A DNA stretch of 9,702 nucleotides from SAR324 cluster bacterium (lineage in GTDB: Bacteria; SAR324; XYD2-FULL-50-16): the NCBI GenBank assembly GCA_002401295.1, contig NVSR01000047.1:8545-18246 (forward strand), in the 5' to 3' direction. Below, one piece after another: positions 1-6,611 of this stretch. The notes under the pieces were generated by a model. The model had not been told where the DNA came from. It made no database searches and saw only the letters and a list, made by a program, of their open reading frames with translations. Position 1 is the stretch's first letter. Every line of letters starts with the position of its first letter. Position numbers and translations under genes: made by a program.

Positions 1-2
1 TT

Positions 3-2414
3 TTTCATTCTTCCGGGCAAAGGTTGGTTCAAAAGCTACAGACTCATCAATTTGATCTGATTTTGATTGAAGTTAAATTTAATCACAATCAGGGAATTTC
101 TTACCTCAAGCAGATTAAAGCACATCGTCGTTATCGTAAAATCCCTGCGGTAATGATCACCGATGAGGTGAATGATCTTGTCTTACAAATTTGTTTGGCT
201 GAAGGAGCCTCAGAGTATATTTATAGCCCCCTTCGTTTCCCCGTGCTGAAAGCTCGCCTGAGAGCTATTTTGAAGGTCAAAAAGTATGAACTACTGTTAG
301 AGCGACAGATTCAGCGAGAACGGGCTACACACAATCAACTATCTCGGGAACTAGTTGAATTAAAAGAGATGCATGAACAGTGGGAGCAGGTTCCTCAAGA
401 GATTCAAGGTTCTTTACAGCAGGTTTTGGGGCAGTTTGATCAAAGGGTCGACTGTCTGGACCAAGAACTGCGGGAAACTTTGCAAAAAATCACTGTTAGT
501 TACGGGGCAAACCTCAATAAATTTTTAGAACTGGCCCAACGCCAGCAAACTCAAGAAATACAACAAGGTTCTCAACTTAACTTGTTGAAAAAGTTATCTA
601 TTTTTGAAGACTTGAGCACTTATGATTTGATTCAAATTACCGATTTGATGAAAGAGATCGAGTTGGAACCGGGGATTACCTTTTTAGTTCAAGGAGAACC
701 TACGGATGGAGTTTATTTCATCAAGCAGGGACATGTGGCAATTTTGGTGAACGGCGAGTTAATGGCGCATCGGTCTGTGGGGGATTCTTTGGGAGAAATG
801 TCTTGCCTTCGCAATGAACTCCATGCTTCAGCGTCAGTACGCACCGTTTCTAAATGTCAATTTTGGCGCATTGAACGGCAGGAGTTCATGGATGCCGTCA
901 AACGTTTGCCTCAACTTTGGCAGAAGATTTTTTACGAGCTGACTGAGCGTTTTGCGGAAATCAACCAACGCAAGAGTGAACTGCTGCAACACAGCAATGA
1001 GGGCTTAATCAAAGTGGATCGGGATGGTTATATCACCGATGAATTCTCCGTTAAATGTATCGAGTATTTTGGCACAGATCAATTGCGTTCTCTGCCTGTG
1101 CATGAGTTGATCTTTCAAGACCCGGAAGATCAGGAGACCTGGAAACAGCTCTATTCTCTTATTTTTGAAGATACCATCATGGATATCAATACTCTATTGA
1201 GTTTGTTACCTAAAAAGGTGCAGTTCTTACATCCCGATGGAGAGGTGAGTATTTATCTCTTGTTATACTATCCTTGCTGGTCGGAAAAACAGGTCTTAAC
1301 TGCAGTTGATATTGGTATTCAGGATATTACAATAAGGGAACAAGCTCAAGCCAGAGAAGCAAAGCTCAAACAGAAAGGGGAGCGACTCAAGAAGATCTAT
1401 TCCGATCCCGATGCCTTCCTGCAAATGTTAGAATTGGGGAGTTGGGTGCAATCCGAATTGAAAAATTTGGATCAAAATTGGTCACAAACAGCCCCTTCTT
1501 GGGATAAGGAGTTGTTGATCGAATTGATGCGGAACCTACATACCCTGAAAGGGACAACTGCTTTGTTTCTCATAGAGCCTTTCAAACAGGTCTGTCATGA
1601 CCTGGAAGATTGCTTGAAGCCCTTGTTTAGCCCTAATGAGGCTGTGGACACCAAAGAGTTTTTTCAAAAACTTTTGTCTAAATTTGCTGAAAATCAGGAG
1701 AATGCAGCTCAACTTCTCAATGAAATTGATGAAGAGCTGCGTCGTCGTTTGGTCGGAATTGTGATTTCAAGAAAGGAATTTGCCCACTTGAAAGCTGCTA
1801 CAGAAGAACGGGATGTGCAAACAGTAGCTCAGATCTTAACCAACATTGAGCAGCAATCGATACGCAAGTTATTCACGAAATGGCCAGAGGAAATCACGCG
1901 TCTTAGCCGCAAGAATCACAAAAAAATCAAACTGTCTCTTTCGGGAGAAAATTATCAAATTTCTCAACATCTATTTACCCAGTTTGAGAGTATCTTGACT
2001 CATCTTTTACGGAACTGCATTGATCATGGTCTTGAAAACTCAGTAGAACGCCTGGAAGTCGGCAAGGAAGAATGGGGGCGAGTTCAAGTGAGCTTTAATA
2101 AGTCGGAAAAAATAGGGAAAATCACGATTGCTGATGATGGAAAAGGCATTGATTATCAGAAAGTATTACATAAAGCTAAAAGTCGGATCGATTTAGACCA
2201 AGCGTTAATTACTGCCTACCAAGCATCGAATCAACCATGGAGAGTTTTGTTTTTACCCGGTTTTTCCACAGCAGAGCGAATCACGGATACTTCCGGACGA
2301 GGAGTTGGTTTGAATATTGTTTGGGACCGCTTAAAAAAGATGGATGGCAACCTGGAAGTTGAATCAAAACTTGGAACAGGAACCAGCTTCCATATCTCTT
2401 TTCCTCTTTCCTAA
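3..2414 (+). CDS. CheA-like sensor kinase with degenerate receiver, cNMP-binding-like, PAS-like, HPt and HATPase domains (5' end missing)
   Basis: This is probably a cytoplasmic histidine kinase that phosphorylates an HPt domain in the CheA manner. The frame is open to the left edge. A TTG at 24 exists, but the receiver's first strand and acidic pair are missing, so the gene must start upstream. Order seen: truncated receiver (to about nt 290); coiled coil (about 290-580); cyclic-nucleotide-binding fold (about 585-960); PAS-like region (about 990-1350); HPt with HTLKG, phospho-acceptor His at 1539-1541; P3-like helices; CheA-type ATPase with N box HLLRNCIDHG (2001-2030), DDGKG (2133-2147), LFLPGFSTA and GRGVGLN. 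There is no CheW-like P5 domain, so coupling to receptors through CheW is unlikely. The usual receiver Asp is Glu (69-71) and the conserved Lys is Ser (225-227). The cNMP pocket Arg is Ala (825-827). Partner and output are unknown. The domain calls are firm, the role is inferred. Confidence 0.85.
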   Translation, partial: FHSSGQRLVQKLQTHQFDLILIEVKFNHNQGISYLKQIKAHRRYRKIPAVMITDEVNDLVLQICLAEGASEYIYSPLRFPVLKARLRAILKVKKYELLLERQIQRERATHNQLSRELVELKEMHEQWEQVPQEIQGSLQQVLGQFDQRVDCLDQELRETLQKITVSYGANLNKFLELAQRQQTQEIQQGSQLNLLKKLSIFEDLSTYDLIQITDLMKEIELEPGITFLVQGEPTDGVYFIKQGHVAILVNGELMAHRSVGDSLGEMSCLRNELHASASVRTVSKCQFWRIERQEFMDAVKRLPQLWQKIFYELTERFAEINQRKSELLQHSNEGLIKVDRDGYITDEFSVKCIEYFGTDQLRSLPVHELIFQDPEDQETWKQLYSLIFEDTIMDINTLLSLLPKKVQFLHPDGEVSIYLLLYYPCWSEKQVLTAVDIGIQDITIREQAQAREAKLKQKGERLKKIYSDPDAFLQMLELGSWVQSELKNLDQNWSQTAPSWDKELLIELMRNLHTLKGTTALFLIEPFKQVCHDLEDCLKPLFSPNEAVDTKEFFQKLLSKFAENQENAAQLLNEIDEELRRRLVGIVISRKEFAHLKAATEERDVQTVAQILTNIEQQSIRKLFTKWPEEITRLSRKNHKKIKLSLSGENYQISQHLFTQFESILTHLLRNCIDHGLENSVERLEVGKEEWGRVQVSFNKSEKIGKITIADDGKGIDYQKVLHKAKSRIDLDQALITAYQASNQPWRVLFLPGFSTAERITDTSGRGVGLNIVWDRLKKMDGNLEVESKLGTGTSFHISFPLS

Positions 2415-2493
2415 GGGACTCGTCGCTTCGCTCTTTAATCCGACCTACCTGTGGGAGCAAAATTTTTTCTAACTCCCTTAGTTAGCCCCCCCC
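2411..2493. repeat. Overlapping inverted repeats and C8 tract after the kinase gene
   Basis: Three dyads share the same bases. CTAAGGGA (2411-2418) pairs with TCCCTTAG (2474-2481). GGGAG (2453-2457) pairs with CTCCC (2473-2477). CTAAC (2469-2473) pairs with GTTAG (2481-2485), with a 7-nt loop. A run of eight C follows (2486-2493). The pairings exclude one another. No GC-rich stem followed by a T-run is present, so this is not a textbook intrinsic terminator, though it may still mark the 3' end of the upstream transcript. Confidence 0.35.
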
Positions 2494-2497
2494 TATT

Positions 2498-2526
2498 TTT
2501 ACATAAGAATAGCAGCCCTCTATACT
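2498..2526 (+). promoter_or_regulatory. Sigma70-type promoter for the diguanylate cyclase gene
   Basis: TTTACA (2498-2503, five of six matches to the -35 consensus) is followed by a 17-nt spacer and TATACT (2521-2526, five of six matches to the -10 consensus). Transcription would start near 2533 and leave a leader of about 130 nt before the ATG at 2666. The promoter implies the cyclase can be expressed independently of the upstream kinase gene. Confidence 0.6.
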
Positions 2527-2549
2527 CCTACTCTGTTTTCCCTACACTA

Positions 2550-2589
2550 GATAAATCATCCCTTTCTTTGAGTATGGAGAAGGTTTATC
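2550..2589 (+). promoter_or_regulatory. Possible hairpin in the diguanylate cyclase mRNA leader
   Basis: GATAAA (2550-2555) pairs with TTTATC (2584-2589). Inside it, CCTTTCT (2561-2567) pairs with AGAAGG (2578-2583) with one bulged T. The loop is about 10 nt, and there is a 5-nt bulge on the 5' side. It sits in the inferred leader but does not match the c-di-GMP riboswitch classes as I know them. It could be chance in AT-rich DNA. Confidence 0.3.
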
Positions 2590-2665
2590 ATCAGAGATAA
2601 TGAATGCTTGAAAAGGCTGCCACCAATATGCCTGATTCCAATACCTGAAATAAGGATGAATCAAA

Positions 2666-4414
2666 ATGTTTTCCAAGCTATTTAAACAGGGGCAGACAGT
2701 AATTTTTTCTTTAAGTTTTCTTTTGATCGTGGCCATTATGTCCTGGAACGCTTTATTGCTAATTGAGCGGAAGACCCGGGAAAGTGTTCGAGGAGCTCTT
2801 CAAACTGTTCTCATGACAACTCACGAGTCGATGCTTCTCTGGGTAGAACACCGAAAAAATGATGTGCTACATGTGGCGTCCGATACGGAGTTCAAAAGAT
2901 TAACGAAACAGTTGTTACTTGATTCGGAGCAGGATACTCCCTTTCTCCACAGTGAATCCCTGAGAGACATCCGTACTTTCTTAGGACCTATCTTAAAAGA
3001 ACATAACGATCGTGGTTATTCCATTATTTCTCCTGCAATGATCAACATAGCTTCACAATGGGATGTAAAAATTGGAGTAACTAATCTCATTTATATGCAG
3101 CGAAAAGAAAGAATTAAGGTTGTGTTTAAAGGAGACGTGACATTTATTCCCACTATCCGTTCTGGTGTACCCATAAAAACTAAATCAGGACAGTTTCAAG
3201 AAAATCTCCCTACCTTCTTTGTTGTCGCCCCCATCAAGGATGACTCTGGACAAGTGATCGCAGCCCTTGCCTTTCATATTGATCCTACCCAGCATTTTTC
3301 AAAAATTGTTCAATTGGGACGTTTGGGGAAAACAGGTGAGACTTATATTTTTGATAAAGAAGGAATTATGCTCACAGAAAGTCGGTTTGATCATCACCTT
3401 AAGCTGGTGAACCTGATTCAAGCGGATAGTAAAGGAATCTTGTCGATTCGTATCTCCGATCCAGGGGAAAATATATCAGAGGGGCCACTCCTACAAGCTC
3501 CGCTCAAAGATCGCCCCTTAACGGTCATGGCCAGGAGTGCGCTCCAAGGATTTTCAGATTACAATATCGAGGGGTACCGGGACTACCGGGGGGTAAAGGT
3601 CTTTGGTGTCTGGCTATGGGACCAAAGCTTGGGGTTTGGGGTAACCAGTGAGATTGATGAAGAAGAGGCGCTGCGACTTTTTAATCAAACTCGCAATTTA
3701 ATTGTTGCCGTGATTCTAGCAACTGTTTTCCTGTCTTTTATATTGATATCTCTTTTGATGCGCTTTCAAATACTGTCTGAAAAAAGATTAAAAACTGCTT
3801 ATAATGAACTGGATTTTATGGTTCAAAAGAGAACCAAAAGCCTCAATGTAGCCAAAGAAAAATTAGTCACCGCGAACCGACAATTGGAGGTTCAAGCTAC
3901 CACAGATTCTTTGACCGGGCTGGCCAATCGACGACAATTTGATCAACATCTCAGTGATGAAATTAGACGTAGCCGCCGGGAAAAAAAAGCACTCTCACTC
4001 CTGATGATCGATATCGACTGTTTTAAAAATTATAATGATTTTTATGGCCATCAAGCTGGGGACCACTGTTTGAAAGAAGTTGCCTTGCTTATGAAGCTAG
4101 TCAACGTGACCAATCGACCGGGAGACCTGATTGCTCGTTATGGGGGGGAAGAGTTTTGCTTTATTTTGAGTGGAGTCTCAAAGGAACATGCCGTTCGCTT
4201 CGCGGAGCAAATTTGCGAACAAGTCCGCAGTGAAAAAATCGAACATAAAGAGTCAAAAATTAAAAACTGCCAATGGATAACTTTAAGCATAGGAGTTACA
4301 ACAGCACTCAATTGTGAAGGAATCACTGCTCGTAGACTGATCAGCCATGCCGACCAAGCCCTCTATAAAGCCAAATCAAATGGACGTGATCGGATCTTTT
4401 TCTATGAACCCTGA
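2666..4414 (+). CDS. Membrane-bound diguanylate cyclase with Cache-like periplasmic sensor
   Basis: It should make c-di-GMP from two GTP. The 582 residues comprise a TM helix (about 11-32), a periplasmic region of about 310 residues, a second TM helix (about 345-366), a coiled-coil linker and a GGDEF domain (about 411-582). The outer region contains GETYIFDKEG, a signature seen in double-Cache sensors of MCPs and cyclases, so it probably binds a small ligand; which one cannot be told. In the catalytic domain I see DSLTGLANRR (from 414), DIDCFKNYND, GGEEF (493-497) and the inhibitory-site RPGD (484-487) exactly five residues before GGEEF. Both catalysis and product inhibition should therefore be intact. 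There is no EAL or HD-GYP domain. The ATG has AAGGA nine bases upstream (2652-2656). The gene has its own promoter and lies just upstream of the chemotaxis operon. Confidence 0.92.
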   Translation: MFSKLFKQGQTVIFSLSFLLIVAIMSWNALLLIERKTRESVRGALQTVLMTTHESMLLWVEHRKNDVLHVASDTEFKRLTKQLLLDSEQDTPFLHSESLRDIRTFLGPILKEHNDRGYSIISPAMINIASQWDVKIGVTNLIYMQRKERIKVVFKGDVTFIPTIRSGVPIKTKSGQFQENLPTFFVVAPIKDDSGQVIAALAFHIDPTQHFSKIVQLGRLGKTGETYIFDKEGIMLTESRFDHHLKLVNLIQADSKGILSIRISDPGENISEGPLLQAPLKDRPLTVMARSALQGFSDYNIEGYRDYRGVKVFGVWLWDQSLGFGVTSEIDEEEALRLFNQTRNLIVAVILATVFLSFILISLLMRFQILSEKRLKTAYNELDFMVQKRTKSLNVAKEKLVTANRQLEVQATTDSLTGLANRRQFDQHLSDEIRRSRREKKALSLLMIDIDCFKNYNDFYGHQAGDHCLKEVALLMKLVNVTNRPGDLIARYGGEEFCFILSGVSKEHAVRFAEQICEQVRSEKIEHKESKIKNCQWITLSIGVTTALNCEGITARRLISHADQALYKAKSNGRDRIFFYEP

Positions 4415-4433
4415 AAGATCTCTCCCACTGGCC

Positions 4434-4444
4434 GAGATAATCTC
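4434..4444. repeat. Short perfect inverted repeat GAGATaATCTC
   Basis: A 5+1+5 palindrome lies about 50 bp upstream of the -35 box of the chemotaxis promoter. A further ATCTC at 4418-4422 can pair with its left arm as an alternative stem. There is no T-run, so terminator function is doubtful. It could be an operator or chance. Confidence 0.2.
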
Positions 4445-4495
4445 AAAAGAAGAGCACCACCATATAACCCCGTGGATTTTACTCGTCATAGCTTT

Positions 4496-4524
4496 TTGAT
4501 AGGCATCCAAAATAATACTATGAT
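4496..4524 (+). promoter_or_regulatory. Sigma70-type promoter of the chemotaxis operon
   Basis: TTGATA (4496-4501) and TATGAT (4519-4524) are separated by exactly 17 nt. Each matches its consensus at five of six positions. Transcription would start near 4531. It lies in the 160-bp gap after the cyclase gene and is the only clear promoter I found before the tightly packed MCP-cheY-STAS-cheA genes. A single housekeeping promoter probably drives the operon. Confidence 0.7.
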
Positions 4525-4616
4525 ACACTCGCAGTTAAAGTAAATTACAGCATTTCATACTGATAAAAAGTGTTTTGTTTGCAGTCTATAACTTCAATTC
4601 CTTCCGGGAACAAGTC

Positions 4617-5873
4617 ATGGTCAGTAATAACCGGAAAATTATATTCTACCCGTTACTTGGGTTTGTTCTCGGGTTTTGGATTACAGGATTTGTGATAGAG
4701 TTTCTCTCCACCTTAATCTTCGGTGAACTCACTGAAACCCTCAATTTGGATTGGTTGTTCAATCTTGCTCTTTGGGGACTGGTTTTTTATAACTTACCTG
4801 ATCCATTCATTGTATCTCTTCTCTCCTCTATCAAAGCCGATTCCAGCAAAAATAGTCAAAACCAAGGTTCCCACGTAGTCCCTTCCATTTTATCCTTTTT
4901 TCAACATAATGAGGAAATGGATGCTTTGATCCGACAAAATTTACAAAATGTGATTGGAGATACTGAGAAGGCTTCCTTGGATATCGTTGGACGCCTTGGT
5001 CAGGTTAATTACTCAATGAAGGAACTGGATCAAACTATTATTTCGATGCAACAGAACTCCGAGCAGTTAGCGGCTAAGTCTAAAAGCAGTTCCCAGGAAA
5101 ATGAAAAAACTGTGGAATACTTGCAACAATACATCGAGGAAAGGCTAAGTACGGTTGATCAGGATCATAAGATCACCCGGAAATTATCGGAACAGATGCA
5201 TCGCATGTCAAAGTTGGTCGTAATGTTGAAGGGGATTAGTAAAAAAACAAATATGCTGGCCTTGAATGCTGCTATTGAGGCGGCTAAAGCAGGAGAGTCG
5301 GGGCGAGGTTTTGCTGTGGTTGCAGAAGAGGTTCGGAATCTATCCACTCAGTCTGATGATTCTACCAAGAAGATTGAAGAAGCCATCAATGCGATGGTGA
5401 ATACGATTGAAAAGGAATTTGCCATACGATACACCGATGAGAAAAATCGAAAGGAAGTCAATCTGCTGGAACAACTCAAACAGCAACTCACCGGTATCAT
5501 GGATAGTTATCTGCGCTTGGTAACCTTAAATAAAAATACCATTCAAGAAATCAACCACTTTAGTCAAAATGCAACGAATCAAGTAGTGGAAGCGATTGCT
5601 GGCAGCCAGTTTCAAGATATTATCCAACAGCAAATCGAAACGATTCTACGCAGCATGGACCTCTTCAATGAGTACCTCCAGGAATGTCGGCAACAAATTG
5701 AAACTCCCGATTTACTGCTCGCTGAACCTTTGCAATTTGACTTTGAGGCTATTCGGAAACTGTATGTCATGCAAAAGCAACGCATGGTCCACGATCGAGT
5801 CTTATCACAGGACCAAGAAGGCATTACAGAGCAAGAAGATGAATCGGAGGCTGGGGATATTACCTTCTTCTAA
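4617..5873 (+). CDS. Methyl-accepting chemotaxis protein without sensor domain, with CheZ-like motif near C-terminus
   Basis: A receptor-type protein that should form trimer arrays with CheA and CheW. From the ATG at 4617 it has 418 residues. Two hydrophobic segments (about 8-35 and 46-68) are joined by a loop of roughly ten residues, so there is no periplasmic ligand domain. A long coiled coil follows, with the MCP tip around residues 205-245, including NMLALNAAIEAAKAGE and GRGFAVVAEEVRNLS. After the tip comes QFQDIIQQQIE, in which D334 and Q338 give the DxxxQ pattern of CheZ phosphatases. The C-terminus is acidic and ends DITFF. This is not the NWETF-type tether for CheR and CheB. A TTG at 4575 would add 14 residues but has no ribosome site; GGGA (4606-4609) lies seven bases before the ATG, so I prefer the latter. 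It is the first gene of the operon and lies 46 bp before cheY. Confidence 0.85.
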   Translation: MVSNNRKIIFYPLLGFVLGFWITGFVIEFLSTLIFGELTETLNLDWLFNLALWGLVFYNLPDPFIVSLLSSIKADSSKNSQNQGSHVVPSILSFFQHNEEMDALIRQNLQNVIGDTEKASLDIVGRLGQVNYSMKELDQTIISMQQNSEQLAAKSKSSSQENEKTVEYLQQYIEERLSTVDQDHKITRKLSEQMHRMSKLVVMLKGISKKTNMLALNAAIEAAKAGESGRGFAVVAEEVRNLSTQSDDSTKKIEEAINAMVNTIEKEFAIRYTDEKNRKEVNLLEQLKQQLTGIMDSYLRLVTLNKNTIQEINHFSQNATNQVVEAIAGSQFQDIIQQQIETILRSMDLFNEYLQECRQQIETPDLLLAEPLQFDFEAIRKLYVMQKQRMVHDRVLSQDQEGITEQEDESEAGDITFF

Positions 5874-5919
5874 CTCTTCATATGGAATATAAATATTTTA
5901 GTCAGATAAGGATGAGGTT

Positions 5920-6285
5920 ATGGGAAAATCAATCTTAGTCATCGATGACTCCCTTTCAGTTCGTAATGTAGTGCGTAATACGTTGGAGAGCTCGGATTAT
6001 GAAGTGACAGAAGCCTTTGATGGGATGGATGCCTTAGAAAAGTTGGAGCAAAAACGATTCAATTTAGTGCTCTGTGATGTCAATATGCCCCGGATGGATG
6101 GCATTACCTTCCTTAAAGAATTAAAAAATAAGCCGAAACACAAATTTACACCGGTGATTATGCTCACTACCGAATCCCAAGCCTCCAAAATGCAGGAGGG
6201 TAAGGCAGCAGGAGCCAAAGCTTGGATTGTGAAACCTTTTAAGCCGGATCAACTTTTATCGGCGATTAGCAAACTAATTCGCTGA
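5920..6285 (+). CDS. cheY: CheY-type single-domain response regulator
   Basis: A stand-alone receiver of 121 residues that carries phosphate from CheA to the flagellar motor or another target. All catalytic residues are present: acidic pair D9 and D10, phospho-acceptor D53 in LCDVNMPRMDG, T83 in MLTT and K105 in IVKPF. The switch position just before the Lys loop is Trp102, where E. coli CheY has Tyr106. There is no output domain. AAGGA (5908-5912) is seven bases before the ATG. The stop codon overlaps the ribosome site of the STAS gene, so the two are probably translated together. The position between an MCP and cheA makes CheA the natural phosphodonor. Whether it acts on FliM or on a non-flagellar output cannot be told from the window. 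Confidence 0.95.
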   Translation: MGKSILVIDDSLSVRNVVRNTLESSDYEVTEAFDGMDALEKLEQKRFNLVLCDVNMPRMDGITFLKELKNKPKHKFTPVIMLTTESQASKMQEGKAAGAKAWIVKPFKPDQLLSAISKLIR

Positions 6286-6290
6286 GGAGG
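6285..6290 (+). promoter_or_regulatory. Strong ribosome binding site for the STAS gene, overlapping the cheY stop
   Basis: AGGAGG starts on the last base of the cheY TGA codon (6283-6285) and is four bases from the ATG at 6295. This is close spacing. A TTG at 6301 would have ten-base spacing, but it would lose only two residues, so the ATG is kept. The overlap suggests translational coupling. Confidence 0.7.
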
Positions 6291-6294
6291 TGGG

Positions 6295-6603
6295 ATGCCC
6301 TTGACCATCAAGAAAGAAAATCAATGTTGTACCCTTTCTTTCCAGGAGGAATTCACAATTTATGATGTTGCTGAACTAAAACAGCAAATCACCACAGAAG
6401 TATTGGACCAAGGGAGAGTCGAAATTGATCTCTCTGACTTGTCGGAGTTAGACACTTCCGGACTGCAATTATTGATTGCCTTACAACAGTCTTGCCGCCG
6501 AAATAAGCAAGGCTTCTCTATCTCTAAGGTCAGTCCTCGTATTGTGGCGCTAATGGAACTCTTTTCTTTCACTTTTGAGTCTGAAGATGAATTCCTTCCT
6601 TAG
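6295..6603 (+). CDS. STAS-domain protein (anti-sigma-factor-antagonist family) in the chemotaxis operon
   Basis: A small 102-residue protein made of one STAS domain, the fold of SpoIIAA-type regulators that bind a partner kinase or anti-sigma factor and are switched by Ser/Thr phosphorylation. The diagnostic segment is SELDTSGLQLLIAL, with D53, T54, S55 and G56 placed as in SpoIIAA, so a phospho-acceptor is available. Length fits a complete stand-alone domain. No SpoIIAB-like kinase or PP2C phosphatase gene is in the window. STAS genes beside cheY and cheA occur in other chemotaxis clusters of Proteobacteria, where their role is poorly defined. A structural or regulatory role near CheA is possible, but no partner is shown here. 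It is tightly spaced with both neighbours (9 and 8 bp). Confidence 0.88.
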   Translation: MPLTIKKENQCCTLSFQEEFTIYDVAELKQQITTEVLDQGRVEIDLSDLSELDTSGLQLLIALQQSCRRNKQGFSISKVSPRIVALMELFSFTFESEDEFLP

Positions 6604-6606
6604 GAG
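6602..6606 (+). promoter_or_regulatory. Ribosome binding site that fixes the TTG start of cheA
   Basis: AGGAG overlaps the STAS stop codon (TAG, 6601-6603) and is five bases before the TTG at 6612. The nearby ATG at 6616 is in another frame. The encoded N-terminus, MNEQIIEAFLVESEELL, is a normal start of a CheA P1 domain, so TTG is the likely initiation codon. Coupling with the STAS gene is probable. Confidence 0.75.
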
Positions 6607-6611
6607 TCCCT

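Noticed and set aside
2568..2601. Second promoter TTGAGT ... GATAAT in the cyclase leader
   Set aside because: The spacer is 22 nt, too long for sigma70. The alternative TATCAT gives only 12 nt.
2574..2648. Two tiny plus-strand frames (8 and 14 codons) in the cyclase leader that could be leader peptides
   Set aside because: Neither has a well-placed ribosome site, and frames this short occur by chance. There is no run of regulatory codons as in classical attenuators.
2533..2665. c-di-GMP riboswitch upstream of the cyclase gene
   Set aside because: I see none of the conserved core elements of the class I or II aptamers, and the pairing does not form the expected junction.
2542..2736. Minus-strand 64-residue open frame, rich in aromatic residues
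   Set aside because: It lies antisense to the cyclase leader and N-terminus, has no family resemblance and no visible promoter. It is best explained as a shadow frame.
4415..4445. Intrinsic terminator after the cyclase gene
   Set aside because: The stem (ATCTC with GAGAT) is short and AT-rich, and no T-run follows.
5859..5870. C-terminal DITFF of the first MCP as a CheR/CheB tethering pentapeptide
   Set aside because: The known tether is of the NWETF type with a Trp. Here Ile is at that position, so only the final Phe agrees.
5596..5892. Overlapping plus-strand 98-residue frame at the 3' end of the first MCP gene
   Set aside because: It is out of frame with a coding sequence that continues to its natural stop at 5873. 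Composition is Ser/Arg-rich, as for a shadow frame.
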